From NCBI GenBank assembly GCA_016235445.1, contig JACRLB010000015.1:1-64000 (forward strand): a stretch of 64,000 nt of DNA, in the 5' to 3' direction. Every line of letters starts with the position of its first letter. Position 1 is the stretch's first letter. Source of the stretch: Chloroflexota bacterium. GTDB lineage: Bacteria; Chloroflexota; Anaerolineae; Anaerolineales; Villigracilaceae. Positions 42,792 through 51,487 of the stretch are shown here, one piece after another. Below the pieces are notes generated by a model, which made no database searches, was not told the origin of the DNA, and was given only the letters and a program-made list of their open reading frames with translations. Made by a program: the position numbers and the translations under genes.

Positions 42792-44240
42792 ATGTTACTT
42801 GAATCAACCAATGTGCAAACTATTATCAGGGAAATCTCCGCCGATCTCGAAACTCCCGTCAGCCTGTATCTCAAACTGCGCGGAGACGGCGCATCGTTCC
42901 TGCTGGAATCTGTCGAAGGCGGTGAGCGGATTGCGCGTTACTCGTTCATCGGCGTTCAACCCAGAGCCGAATATATTTTGCGCGACGTTGAAATCGAAAT
43001 CAAAGACAATTACGGAACACGCACTACGCAACACGAGGGCGACCCCACTCACTTTTTACAAAATGAACTCAGCCGCTTCCCCGCCGTCCGCGTGCCGAAC
43101 GCGCCGCGCTTCACGGGCGGGTTGGTGGGCTTTCTCGGGTTCGAATCTGTCAGATTTTTTGAACCAACTCTCAGCGCGAAAATGAAGCGTGCTGAGCGCA
43201 GTCGAAGCATCCCCGACGGCATCTACCTCCTCGCCGATACCATCATCGCCTTCGATCATGCGCGTCGCAGTATTTTCCTCATCGCAAATGTTTTGGATGG
43301 TGATGTTGAATCGGCAAATCAAAAATTGGATATGATTGAGTCGCGCATTCATCAATCCTTGCCGCCCGCGCAGAAAATCAACGTCACGCCGTCGAAGGTC
43401 AAGTCGAATCACACGCAGGGTACGTACGAAGACATGGCGCGCGCCGCGAAGGAAAATATTTTGGCGGGCGATATTTTTCAGGTGGTGCTTTCACAGCGCT
43501 TCACCCGCGAGACGGACGTTGCGCCGTTCGATGTCTATCGCGCCGTGCGCAGGCTCAACCCGTCGCCGTACATGTTCTTTTTTGATTTCGGACTCGTGGA
43601 CGGTGAACCGCTTTATTTAGTTGGATCATCGCCCGAGATGTTTGTGCGCCTCGAAGGGAACACCGCCTCTCTCCGCCCGATTGCTGGGACGCGGCCCCGA
43701 GGAGCAGATGCCGCCGCTGATGAATTGCTTGCCAAAGAACTGCTCGCTGACCCGAAGGAACGCGCCGAGCATGTGATGCTGGTTGATTTAGGTCGCAATG
43801 ATTTGGGTCGCGTCTGCGAATATGGTACAGTGAAAGTCTCCGACTTTTTTACCATTGAAAAATATTCACACGTCATGCACATCGTCTCGCATGTCGAAGG
43901 GAAGTTGAAACCTGAACTGACCGCGTTTGATTTAGTGCGCGCCGCCTTCCCCGCAGGCACCGTCAGCGGAGCGCCGAAAGTTCGCGCGATGGAGATCATC
44001 GCCAACCTCGAACCCGACGCGCGCGGCGCGTACGCAGGCATGGTCGGCTACTTCGGTTTCGACGGCGCGATGGACACCTGCCTCGCCATCCGCACGATGG
44101 TCGGGCGCGGCAACACCGTCAGCGTGCAAGCAGGCGCAGGCATCGTCGCGGATTCGAATCCGACGACGGAATATCAGGAAACCGTAAACAAAGCATCCGC
44201 CATGTTGAGAGCGATTGACGCAGCGGAAAATCAAGGATGA
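42792..44240 (+). CDS. trpE: Anthranilate synthase component I
   Basis: A 482-residue chorismate-utilising enzyme, the first step of tryptophan synthesis, working with the TrpG domain encoded downstream. AAGGAG (42781-42786) fixes the start at 42792; an in-frame ATG at 42717 lies in a repeat. Catalytic signatures include NPSPYMFFFDFG, GSSPEMFVRLEG, IAGTRPRG, MLVDLGRNDLGRV, FPAGTVSGAPKVRAMEI and AGAGIVADSNP. LESVEGG near residue 35 corresponds to the Trp feedback site. Around 43187-43212 a GCTGAGCGCAGTCGAAGC unit, typical of the palindromic repeats of this genome, lies in frame in a variable loop before the LLADT strand. Confidence 0.97.
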   Translation: MLLESTNVQTIIREISADLETPVSLYLKLRGDGASFLLESVEGGERIARYSFIGVQPRAEYILRDVEIEIKDNYGTRTTQHEGDPTHFLQNELSRFPAVRVPNAPRFTGGLVGFLGFESVRFFEPTLSAKMKRAERSRSIPDGIYLLADTIIAFDHARRSIFLIANVLDGDVESANQKLDMIESRIHQSLPPAQKINVTPSKVKSNHTQGTYEDMARAAKENILAGDIFQVVLSQRFTRETDVAPFDVYRAVRRLNPSPYMFFFDFGLVDGEPLYLVGSSPEMFVRLEGNTASLRPIAGTRPRGADAAADELLAKELLADPKERAEHVMLVDLGRNDLGRVCEYGTVKVSDFFTIEKYSHVMHIVSHVEGKLKPELTAFDLVRAAFPAGTVSGAPKVRAMEIIANLEPDARGAYAGMVGYFGFDGAMDTCLAIRTMVGRGNTVSVQAGAGIVADSNPTTEYQETVNKASAMLRAIDAAENQG

Positions 44241-44340
44241 AGGATAAAGGATGAGGGATGAATGAAAAACCATTTCACCTTCGCCCTCGCCTTTGCCCTT
44301 TGCCTTTTTTCATCCTTCATAATTCATCCTTCATCCTTAC
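44234..44340. repeat. GGATGAAGGAT-type palindrome between trpE and trpS
   Basis: AAGGATGAAGGATAAAGGAT near 44235 faces the complement CATCCTTCATCCTTAC near 44322-44339. The left arm supplies the stop codon of trpE. Confidence 0.7.
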
Positions 44341-44354
44341 AAAAGGAATTACCC

Positions 44355-45404
44355 ATGACCCCCAAACCCCGCCTCCTCACTGGCGACCGCCCCACAGGAC
44401 GCCTGCACCTCGGACACTACGTCGGCTCGCTCTCGAACCGTGTGCGCTTGCAACATCAATACGACTCCTTCTTCATCATCGCGGACTTGCACACGCTGAC
44501 CACCAAGCCCGAACCTCAATACATCAGAGAAATTCCAACTTTTATCAAAGAGATTGTGTTGGACTATCTCGCCATCGGCATTGACCCGAACGTCAGCACG
44601 ATTTTTGTGCAATCGGCGATCCCTGAAACCTATCAGTTGAATCTGCTCTTTGAAATGCTGGTCACCGTTCCGCGTTTGGAACGTATGCCCACGCTCAAAG
44701 ACATGGCGCGAGACGCCAATATGGACTCCATGCCGTTCGGTCTGCTCGGCTATCCCGTGTTGCAGGCAGTAGATATTTTGCTCCCGCGCGCGCAAGCCGT
44801 CCCTGTCGGGCGCGACAATCAATCACACGTCGAACTCGCCCGCGAAATGGCACGCAAGTTCAACAACCTCTACGGCGAAGTCTTCTCCGAACCCGAATCC
44901 ATCATCGGTGATGTCCCGCTCCTCGTCGGCACGGACGGACAAAACAAAATGTCCAAGTCGCTCAACAACGCCATCTACCTCTCCGACGACGCTGAGACGG
45001 TGAGGCAAAAGGTGATGAACATGTACACCGACCCCAAACGCCTCCGCGCCACCGACCCTGGGACGGTCGCAGGCAACCCCGTCTTTATCTACCACGACGC
45101 GTTCAATCCCTCCTATGCTGAAGTGGACGATCTCAAGGAACGCTATCGCCAAGGCAAAGTCGGCGACGTGGAAGTCAAAGAAAAACTTGCGCTTGCCATC
45201 AACAACTTCCTCGAACCCATCCGCGAAAAACGCGCCTACTTCCTTGCCCATCCCATGATTCCCCGCGACGTTTTAGCCAACGGCATCCGCCGTATGCAAG
45301 CCGAAGCCAAACAGACCATGGAACTCGTCCGCGAGAAAACAGGCTTGTCGTATTCGCTCGATTTGTTTGCAGATGAATTGGATATTTTCGGGAACGAAGA
45401 CTAA
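44355..45404 (+). CDS. trpS: Tryptophanyl-tRNA synthetase
   Basis: A 349-residue class I synthetase from ATG 44355 with AAAGGAA upstream; an in-frame ATG at 44262 would add repeat-encoded residues. The HIGH-equivalent [10 protein letters not shown] is at residues 15-24 and the KMSKS loop ([10 protein letters not shown]) near residue 198. It charges tRNA-Trp, the ligand of the T-box. Its presence inside the trp operon means that synthetase and biosynthesis genes share one charging-responsive switch. Confidence 0.96.
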   Translation: MTPKPRLLTGDRPTGRLHLGHYVGSLSNRVRLQHQYDSFFIIADLHTLTTKPEPQYIREIPTFIKEIVLDYLAIGIDPNVSTIFVQSAIPETYQLNLLFEMLVTVPRLERMPTLKDMARDANMDSMPFGLLGYPVLQAVDILLPRAQAVPVGRDNQSHVELAREMARKFNNLYGEVFSEPESIIGDVPLLVGTDGQNKMSKSLNNAIYLSDDAETVRQKVMNMYTDPKRLRATDPGTVAGNPVFIYHDAFNPSYAEVDDLKERYRQGKVGDVEVKEKLALAINNFLEPIREKRAYFLAHPMIPRDVLANGIRRMQAEAKQTMELVREKTGLSYSLDLFADELDIFGNED

Positions 45405-45414
45405 AAAGCGACTT

Positions 45415-45520
45415 ACCACGGAGCCCACTGAGTCCACAGAGATTTAAAAAGATTTTTCTCCGTGCTCTCTGTGTTCTCTGTGGTGAAAAAACTTCGTGCA
45501 TCTTCGTGCCCTTCGTGGAT
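45415..45520. repeat. CCACGGAG/CTTCGTG palindrome between trpS and trpGD
   Basis: ACCACGGAGCCCACTGAGTC at 45415 folds on TCTCCGTGCTCTCTGTG downstream, followed by CTTCGTGCATCTTCGTGCCC. Related to 24898-25001 and 28636-28688. Confidence 0.65.
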
Positions 45521-45536
45521 AAAAAAGGATTTCAAC

Positions 45537-47147
45537 ATGTTGGTTCTAATTGATAACTACGATTCTTTTACCTATAACCTTGTTCAATACTTCGGCGAAC
45601 TTGGCGCGGACATTCGCGTTTATCGCAACGACCAGATCTCGCTGAACGAACTCATCGCCCTCAAACCCGACCACCTCGTTATCTCCCCAGGTCCAGGTGA
45701 GCCGCTCAAAGATGGCGGCGTCTCGCCCGAAGCGGTTAAATACTTCACGGGCAAAGTCCCCGTGCTCGGAGTCTGCCTCGGGCATCAATGCCTCGGCGCC
45801 ATCTACGGCGGCAAAGTGGATCGCGCTCCGCGCCTCATGCACGGCAAGACCTCGCCTGTCAAACACAACCAGCAGGGCATCTTCAAAGACATCCCGACTC
45901 CCTTCGAAGCCATGCGCTATCACTCGCTCGTCGTCTACGAACCAATTCCTGCTGAACTCGAAGTCATTGCCCAAACCGACGAAGGTGAGATCATGGGACT
46001 CAAACACAAACAGCACCCAACCTACGGCGTGCAGTTCCATCCCGAGTCGATTCTCACCGAACACGGCAAGCACCTGCTCAAGAATTTTCTCGAAATCAAA
46101 ATGCCCGCCACGCAACACGCTACAAGCAACACGGACATGCTCAAACCCTTCATTGCCAAAGCCATCAACCGCACCGACCTGACCGATCTCGAAGCCGAAG
46201 ACGCGATGAATATCATTATGACGGGTCAAGCCACCCCCGCGCAGATCGGCTCGTATCTCACTGCCCTCCGCATGAAGGGTGAGACCATTCCCGAGATTAC
46301 AGGTTCCGTCCGCGCCATGCGTAATGTCGCGGTGAAGGTCAATGTCAATTCAACCGACCCCATCTACGACATCGTCGGCACAGGCGGCGACGGCGCGCAC
46401 ACCTTCAACATCTCGACAGCCGCGGCATTTGTCCTCGCAGGCACAGGGCGCAAAGTTGCCAAGCATGGAAATCGCGCCGCGTCCTCGCAATGCGGCAGTG
46501 CAGATGTGCTCTCCGCCCTCGGTGTCAACCTCGACCTCACGCCCGATCAAGTTGCCAGAGCCATCGAACAAGTTGGCATTGGCTTCATGTTCGCGCCCAA
46601 GTTTCATCCCGCCATGAAATACGCCGTCGGTCCGCGCAAAGAGATGGGTCAGCGCACCATCTTCAACGTCCTCGGTCCGCTCACCAATCCCGCGGGCGCG
46701 CGCATCCAACTCACGGGCGTCTATGACGCCAAACTCACCGAGCCGCTCGCGCACGTTCTCAAAGAACTCGGCAGTCAAGCCGCGCTCATCATCCGCGGCG
46801 CGAACGGTCTCGATGAACTCAATCCCACGGGCGTCAATCGCGTCAGTCATCTTCGCAACGGCGCAGTCGAAACCTACGATCTCAACCCCGCCGACCTCGG
46901 TCTCGCGCCCTGCACCGTCGCAGACCTGCGCGGCGGCACGCCCGATGAATCAGCGGAGATGATGCGTCAGATTTTGAGTGGCAACTTGAAAGGCGCAAGA
47001 CGCGAGACCGTCCTCCTTAATACCGCCGCCGCCCTCGCCGCTGAAACAGGCGATTTCAAATCCGCGCTGGTTGAAGCGACAGCATCTCTCGATGACGGCA
47101 AAGCCCTGGAAAAACTCAACGCCCTTGTCGAATTTACCCGCCCATGA
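45537..47147 (+). CDS. trpGD: Bifunctional anthranilate synthase component II / anthranilate phosphoribosyltransferase
   Basis: A 536-residue fusion. Residues 1-195 are the class I glutamine amidotransferase Trp[20 protein letters not shown], nucleophile Cys80 in GVCLGHQ and the HPES triad segment. A short linker ([12 protein letters not shown]) leads to TrpD from about residue 201: [19 protein letters not shown] for PRPP binding, [17 protein letters not shown], and [19 protein letters not shown]. The fused enzyme feeds ammonia to TrpE and converts anthranilate to phosphoribosyl-anthranilate. Start ATG 45537 matches the TrpG N-terminus. It overlaps trpC by 4 bases (ATGA). The same fusion order is known from enterobacteria. 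Confidence 0.96.
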   Translation: MLVLIDNYDSFTYNLVQYFGELGADIRVYRNDQISLNELIALKPDHLVISPGPGEPLKDGGVSPEAVKYFTGKVPVLGVCLGHQCLGAIYGGKVDRAPRLMHGKTSPVKHNQQGIFKDIPTPFEAMRYHSLVVYEPIPAELEVIAQTDEGEIMGLKHKQHPTYGVQFHPESILTEHGKHLLKNFLEIKMPATQHATSNTDMLKPFIAKAINRTDLTDLEAEDAMNIIMTGQATPAQIGSYLTALRMKGETIPEITGSVRAMRNVAVKVNVNSTDPIYDIVGTGGDGAHTFNISTAAAFVLAGTGRKVAKHGNRAASSQCGSADVLSALGVNLDLTPDQVARAIEQVGIGFMFAPKFHPAMKYAVGPRKEMGQRTIFNVLGPLTNPAGARIQLTGVYDAKLTEPLAHVLKELGSQAALIIRGANGLDELNPTGVNRVSHLRNGAVETYDLNPADLGLAPCTVADLRGGTPDESAEMMRQILSGNLKGARRETVLLNTAAALAAETGDFKSALVEATASLDDGKALEKLNALVEFTRP

Positions 47148-47998
47148 ATATTTTAGAAAAAATTCTTGAACAAAAAAAATTGGAAATTGCGGCGCTCGAC
47201 GCTGTTGCATTGCGCCGCGCCGCAGAGCAGAGTCCTGCGCCCAGAGATTTTCTTTCCGCAATTAAACGCCGCCGCTTCGCCCCCCGCCCGAGCTTGATCG
47301 CTGAACTAAAGAGAGCCTCTCCCTCCAAAGGGATTCTCGCCCCGCACCTCGACCTCTTCCAAGTCGCCGACATCTACGCCCAAAACGGCGCATCAGCCAT
47401 CTCTGTATTGACCGATGAAAAATTCTTCATGGGCAACATTGCCACGCTTCGCCAACTCCGCCAGAACCAAGTAGCAATCTCCAATCACCAATCTCCAATC
47501 TCCAACCACCAATCTTCAATTACCAATTACCAATTACCTCTTTTGCGTAAGGATTTCATCATCGACGAATCCCAAATCTACGAAGCCCGCGCCAACGGAG
47601 CCGCCGCCATCCTCCTCATCGCCGCCGCGCTAACCGACGACAAACACTTCGCTGATTTACACGCTTGTGCTTTGAGTTTGGGATTGACCGCCCTTGTCGA
47701 AGTCCACGACGAAGCCGAAACCGAACGCGCCTTGAAAATTCCGAGCATCCAACTCGTCGGCATCAACAACCGCAACCTTGCAACATTTGAAGTCACTCTC
47801 GAAACCACCGAACGCCTCCGTCCGATGATTCCCTCCAATATCACCGTCGTCGCCGAGTCTGGAATTTTCACAGCCGCCGACGTGGAACGCCTCGCCAAAG
47901 CGGACGTAGACGCCATCTTGGTAGGGGAGGCGTTGGTGACTTCGGAAGACATCCCCGCGAAGGTTCGTGAATTATCTGGAATGCAGAATGCAGAATGA
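47144..47998 (+). CDS. trpC: Indole-3-glycerol phosphate synthase
   Basis: A 284-residue TIM-barrel enzyme. Family motifs: [13 protein letters not shown] with the catalytic Lys, [39 protein letters not shown] and [12 protein letters not shown]. Between LRQLRQ and LPLLRKDF the family has only a few residues, but here about 22 extra residues (roughly 111-132, Asn/Gln/Ser-rich) are encoded by a tract of AATCTCCA-type repeats. The frame stays open, so a functional enzyme with a surface insertion is likely. The last residues (SGMQNAE) and stop also come from a repeat. Starts with a 4-base overlap with trpGD. Confidence 0.95.
   Translation: MNILEKILEQKKLEIAALDAVALRRAAEQSPAPRDFLSAIKRRRFAPRPSLIAELKRASPSKGILAPHLDLFQVADIYAQNGASAISVLTDEKFFMGNIATLRQLRQNQVAISNHQSPISNHQSSITNYQLPLLRKDFIIDESQIYEARANGAAAILLIAAALTDDKHFADLHACALSLGLTALVEVHDEAETERALKIPSIQLVGINNRNLATFEVTLETTERLRPMIPSNITVVAESGIFTAADVERLAKADVDAILVGEALVTSEDIPAKVRELSGMQNAE
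47474..47538. repeat. In-frame AATCTCCA/AATTACC repeat inside trpC
   Basis: Tandem units CAATCTC, CAATCAC and CAATTAC, about 65 bases in all, encode a low-complexity insertion. The same units are intergenic at 48660-48741 and 27707-27735. Confidence 0.75.
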
Positions 47999-48043
47999 GG
48001 AATGCAGAATATTCTGCACTCTGCATTCTTCATTCTGCATTGA
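47982..48043. repeat. ATGCAGAATG palindrome at the trpC-trpF junction
   Basis: GAATGCAGAATGCAGAATGA faces CTGCATTCTTCATTCTGCAT. The left arm encodes the trpC C-terminus and stop codon; the right arm ends 8 bases before trpF. Confidence 0.75.
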
Positions 48044-48050
48044 GACACTT

Positions 48051-48680
48051 ATGACCAAGATAAAAATCTGCGGAATCAAAACATTAAAAGACGCGCTCGC
48101 GGCAATTGATTTGGGAGCCGATTATTTGGGTTTTAATTTTTATCCCAAGAGCGTCCGCTTTATTGAAAAATCCGCCTGCGCTGAAATCACATCTGAGTTG
48201 AAGCATAAACATCATCACATCAAACTCGTTGGCGTGTTTGTGAATTCAACCGTTGAAGAGATCAAATACATTCTTGCAACATGCTCGCTCGACCTCGCCC
48301 AACTCCACGGTGACGAAACACCAGAAACCTTCGCCCAACTTGCCCCGCACGTCTTCCGCGCCTTTCGCGGAATTCCAGAATCGAACGCTGGGTATGAAAG
48401 AAATGAAGCGCCTGTTATGTTGATTGACGCCGCCGTCAAAGGCGTTTACGGTGGTAGCGGAGTCACCGCGGATTGGTCAGCCGCCGCTGAACTGGCGAAG
48501 CAATATCCGCTGTTGCTGGCGGGCGGACTGACCCCCGAAAACGTCGCGAAGGCGGTTGGCAGAGTCAAACCCTGGGGTGTGGATGTGGCTTCGGGTGTTG
48601 AATCAACTGCGGGTGAGAAGGATGCGGGGAAGATGGCGCAATTCGTGAAAGAAGTCAAGAGATTGGAGATTGGTAATTAG
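48051..48680 (+). CDS. trpF: Phosphoribosylanthranilate isomerase
   Basis: A 209-residue TIM-barrel enzyme from ATG 48051 (MTKIKICGIKTLKDA, with the catalytic Cys in KICGI). GADYLGFNFYPKSVRFI, LDLAQLHGDE, and LLAGGLTPENVAKAV with GVDVASGVES are family-defining, the last forming the phosphate site. An in-frame ATG at 47967 lies within trpC and a repeat and is rejected. No strong Shine-Dalgarno is seen, since the repeat fills the space upstream; reinitiation after trpC is possible. The terminal residues RLEIGN are encoded by an ATTGGAGATTGG repeat. Confidence 0.95.
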   Translation: MTKIKICGIKTLKDALAAIDLGADYLGFNFYPKSVRFIEKSACAEITSELKHKHHHIKLVGVFVNSTVEEIKYILATCSLDLAQLHGDETPETFAQLAPHVFRAFRGIPESNAGYERNEAPVMLIDAAVKGVYGGSGVTADWSAAAELAKQYPLLLAGGLTPENVAKAVGRVKPWGVDVASGVESTAGEKDAGKMAQFVKEVKRLEIGN

Positions 48681-48741
48681 TAATTGGTAAATCCCCAATC
48701 GCTAATCCCCAATTTCCAATTACCATTTACCAATTACCACC
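48660..48741. repeat. ATTGGTAATT palindrome at the trpF-trpB junction
   Basis: GAGATTGGAGATTGGTAATT faces a complement ending TTACCAATTACC. The left arm provides the trpF C-terminus and stop. Confidence 0.75.
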
Positions 48742-48755
48742 CACCAAGAGGTTTT

Positions 48756-49952
48756 ATGACAACACTACTCCCCCACAAATTCGGTCCCTACGGCGGACAG
48801 TTCGTGCCCGAAACGCTCATGCCTGCGTTGATTGAATTGGAGCGTGAGTTCGTTTCGGCGCGCAATGACCCTGCCTTCAATGCGGAGTTCGATAAGTTGA
48901 TGGCTTCATTTGTTGGGCGTCCCACACCGTTGACCTATGCCAAACGCTTGTCCGAAAAATTGGGCGGAGCGCAAATCTATTTGAAGCGCGAAGACCTGGC
49001 GCATACGGGCGCGCACAAAATAAATAACGCGCTGGGACAGGCGTTGTTGGTAAAGCGCATGGGCAAGAAACGGATTGTCGCAGAGACGGGCGCAGGTCAG
49101 CATGGAGTCGCATCTGCAACGGTGGCGGCATTGCTTGGACTCGAATGTGTCGTGTACATGGGTTCCATAGATATTGCTAGGCAGGAGCCAAATGTCTTCC
49201 GCATGAAGTTGCTCGGCGCGGTGGTGCGACCTGTGTCGTCGGGCACGCAGACCTTGAAGGACGCCATAAACGAAGCCATCCGCGATTGGGTGACGAATGT
49301 GCGCGACACACATTATCTTTTGGGTTCGGCGTTGGGTCCGCATCCATACCCGACCATCGTGCGCGAGTTCCAGTCAGTGATCGGACGCGAAGCGCGTGAG
49401 CAAATGCTCATGGACGCGGGGCGATTGCCCGATACGGTCATTGCCTGTGTGGGCGGCGGCTCAAATGCCATCGGCGTCTTCAGTGGATTTGTCAAAGATG
49501 AGCATGTGGAGTTGATCGGTGTTGAAGCGGGCGGAAGCGGAATTGAAACGGGAAAACACGCGGCGCGATTTGGCGATTTGACGAGAGGGCGCGTGGGAGT
49601 TATTCACGGCACGCGCACATACGTGTTGCAAGATGAAGATGGGCAAATCGCTGAGACTCATTCTGTCTCTGCGGGATTGGACTATGCCGCCGTGGGTCCC
49701 GAACACGCCATGCTGCGCGATACCGAGCGCGCCTTCTACACCTCCGCAACCGATGAAGAAGCGTTGAGCGCATTTCAAACTTTGTGCCACACCGAAGGAA
49801 TCATCCCTGCGCTGGAGTCATCCCATGCTGTGGCGGAGGTTATCAAGCGCGCGCCGACCATGCGGAAGGATCAGGTGATTTTGGTGAATCTGTCTGGTAG
49901 AGGGGATAAGGATTTGAATACTGTGATAAAAGAAATGCAGAAGTCGGAATGA
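48756..49952 (+). CDS. trpB: Tryptophan synthase beta subunit
   Basis: A 398-residue PLP enzyme that joins indole and serine. The start at ATG 48756 has AAGAGG upstream and matches the usual N-terminus with [13 protein letters not shown]. The PLP Lys is residue 88 in [29 protein letters not shown] and HAMLRDT are intact, as is the C-terminal [11 protein letters not shown]. The C-terminal QKSE and stop codon are derived from an ATGCAGAA repeat. The alpha subunit gene follows 10 bases later. Confidence 0.97.
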   Translation: MTTLLPHKFGPYGGQFVPETLMPALIELEREFVSARNDPAFNAEFDKLMASFVGRPTPLTYAKRLSEKLGGAQIYLKREDLAHTGAHKINNALGQALLVKRMGKKRIVAETGAGQHGVASATVAALLGLECVVYMGSIDIARQEPNVFRMKLLGAVVRPVSSGTQTLKDAINEAIRDWVTNVRDTHYLLGSALGPHPYPTIVREFQSVIGREAREQMLMDAGRLPDTVIACVGGGSNAIGVFSGFVKDEHVELIGVEAGGSGIETGKHAARFGDLTRGRVGVIHGTRTYVLQDEDGQIAETHSVSAGLDYAAVGPEHAMLRDTERAFYTSATDEEALSAFQTLCHTEGIIPALESSHAVAEVIKRAPTMRKDQVILVNLSGRGDKDLNTVIKEMQKSE

Positions 49953-49962
49953 GGAATGCAGA

Positions 49963-50847
49963 ATGAAAAACAGAATTGATGAAGCGTTCAAGAAGAAACC
50001 GATTTTCATGCCCTATTTCCCTTTGGGCTATCCTGACCTTGCGACTTCCATCGACGTGATCGAAGCCCTCGCCACGAACGGCGCGGACTTGATCGAAGTG
50101 GGGCTGTCCTTCTCCGATCCGCTGGCGGATGGACCTGTGATTCAGCAGGCTACGCAGGTTGCTTTGGAAAATGGAATTACGGTTAAGAAATCGCTCGAAG
50201 CCGTGAAAGAACTTCGCAGACGCGGCGTGACCATTCCGCTGATTCTGATGGGTTATTTCAATCCCATGCTGGCGTATGGACTGGAGAAATTTATTCGCGA
50301 TGCAATGGATGCGGGTGCAGATGGTTTTATCATCCCTGATTTGCCGATGGAAGAGGCGGAGGAATTTGAATCCGCGCTGAGCGGAGCGACCCAACAGGGG
50401 AGCGAAGTCGAAGCGCAAGTTGCCCAGAACACCCGTCCTTCGGCGGCGCTCCGCTTCGCTCACATTGTCCCGATGCAGTTTCGGGAGGACGAATACCTGC
50501 CGTTGATTCAAATGCTCGCGCCGACATCGTCTGATGAACGCATGGAATCAATCGCCCGCAATGCGAAGGGATTTATTTATCTGGTTTCAGTTACGGGAGT
50601 GACAGGCGAACGCAGGGAAATTTCAAACGACCTCGGTGCGTTGATTGCCCGTGTCCGCGAACACACGTCCGCGCCTGTGTGTGTGGGATTTGGAATCAGC
50701 ACGCCTGAGCAAGCGGCGCAGGTTGGTCAACTCGCGGATGGAGTCATTGTCGGTTCGGCATGTGTGAAGGCAATTGGGGGAAGTGAAAGTCCAGTGCAGG
50801 CGGCTAGGGAGTTTGCGAGGAGTTTTGCAGATTCTTTGCGACGTTAG
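49963..50847 (+). CDS. trpA: Tryptophan synthase alpha subunit with in-frame repeat insertion
   Basis: A 294-residue TIM-barrel protein, longer than the usual about 265. It splits indole-3-glycerol phosphate for the beta subunit. FMPYFPLGYPD, the catalytic Glu in DLIEVGLSFSDPLADG, GADGFIIPDLPMEEA with the catalytic Asp, FIYLVSVTGVTGER and VCVGFGIS are conserved. Between PMEEAEEFESAL and LIQMLAPTSSDER about 30 extra residues (roughly 139-176) are encoded by a palindromic element related to one in the intergenic region near 31219. The Shine-Dalgarno GAGGA overlaps the trpB stop and comes from an ATGCAGAA repeat. The gene ends 5 bases before a convergent gene with no terminator visible. Confidence 0.95.
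   Translation: MKNRIDEAFKKKPIFMPYFPLGYPDLATSIDVIEALATNGADLIEVGLSFSDPLADGPVIQQATQVALENGITVKKSLEAVKELRRRGVTIPLILMGYFNPMLAYGLEKFIRDAMDAGADGFIIPDLPMEEAEEFESALSGATQQGSEVEAQVAQNTRPSAALRFAHIVPMQFREDEYLPLIQMLAPTSSDERMESIARNAKGFIYLVSVTGVTGERREISNDLGALIARVREHTSAPVCVGFGISTPEQAAQVGQLADGVIVGSACVKAIGGSESPVQAAREFARSFADSLRR
50378..50490. repeat. REP-like palindromic element inside trpA
   Basis: The segment at 50457-50487 (CGCTCACATTGTCCCGA, then TTTCGGGAG) is the reverse complement, with about three differences, of intergenic 31219-31249. The left part has GCGAAGTCGAAGCGCAA, also found beside that intergenic unit. The frame is kept open. Confidence 0.8.
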
Positions 50848-50851
50848 CTTT

Positions 50852-51151
50852 TTACTCAACATCATCAAACTTGCTCAAATACTCCTCGTCCGACTGGTCC
50901 TTTGCCCCCAGGTGTTTCGTTTCGTATTCGCGGAGCAGTTTTTTTAATTCAGATAACGCTTCATCCCGTCCGTTGGCGACACTGCCATATTTTCTGATTG
51001 CATTAAAGACTTCATAATGGATGCCGCTGTACCCTGCTCCCGTTCCGCCCGATTGGACCCGATCCCAGGCGTCGGAGTACAGTTGGGATAATTGGTAATA
51101 TTCATCCAATGATGTTATGGAGTTCTTTTTCTTCGAGGAGTTCTGCGACAT
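50852..51151 (-). CDS. Hypothetical protein, 99 residues
   Basis: A small hydrophilic protein with no recognised domain. The N-terminus is Ser/Lys-rich (MSQNSSKKKNS); a helical centre with YYQLSQLYSDAWDRVQSG is followed by KKLLREYETKHLG and an acidic end. Its start overlaps the upstream small gene by 50 bases in another frame, an unusually long overlap. No later ATG exists in this frame, so the start could be a downstream alternative codon. Convergent with trpA. Confidence 0.5.
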   Translation of the reverse strand: MSQNSSKKKNSITSLDEYYQLSQLYSDAWDRVQSGGTGAGYSGIHYEVFNAIRKYGSVANGRDEALSELKKLLREYETKHLGAKDQSDEEYLSKFDDVE

Positions 51152-51407
51152 GCTCCCCCTCCAGTTTTTCGAGGTGTTTCATCAGGTTGATTTTGAGGCG
51201 TTTGATCTCATCTTGCAACTGCTCGAATGTCGCAGGGCGAATGTCAGGATCGAAGTGGATTTCAGGGAAGTTGCGCTGGAAGATGTTCTTGACCAGCAGG
51301 ATTTGATAGACCATCCGCCCGCTTTCCATTTTCCCAACATCTTTCAAAACGCCTGTATAGATCAACTTGTCATCGATATACAAACCGACATAATCACCGG
51401 GTTTCAT
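51102..51407 (-). CDS. Hypothetical protein, 101 residues
   Basis: A small protein whose first 45 residues look like a compact beta domain (MKPGDYVGLYIDDKLIYTGV), followed by a charged helix (LQDEIKRLKINLMKHLEKLE). AAGGAG lies before its ATG on the minus strand. No family recognised. Together with the 99-residue gene it may form a two-gene unit of unknown function. Confidence 0.55.
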   Translation of the reverse strand: MKPGDYVGLYIDDKLIYTGVLKDVGKMESGRMVYQILLVKNIFQRNFPEIHFDPDIRPATFEQLQDEIKRLKINLMKHLEKLEGEHVAELLEEKELHNIIG

Positions 51408-51487
51408 ATAAAACTCCTTGGCATCTTCTGGTGCATTCTATCATAATCCCCCATGCCATTTTTGATGTGCAGACAGCGCGGCGAAAG

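Noticed and set aside
47474-47538. CRISPR-like short repeats in trpC
   Set aside because: Units are 7-9 bases without regular spacers and lie in an open coding frame; there are no cas genes.
48684-48755. N-terminal extension of trpB
   Set aside because: It is encoded by the ATTGGTAATT repeat; ATG 48756 has a ribosome binding site and matches TrpB starts.
51117-51446. Plus-strand frame opposite the two small genes
   Set aside because: It mirrors the minus-strand genes, has no ribosome binding site and no recognisable domain.
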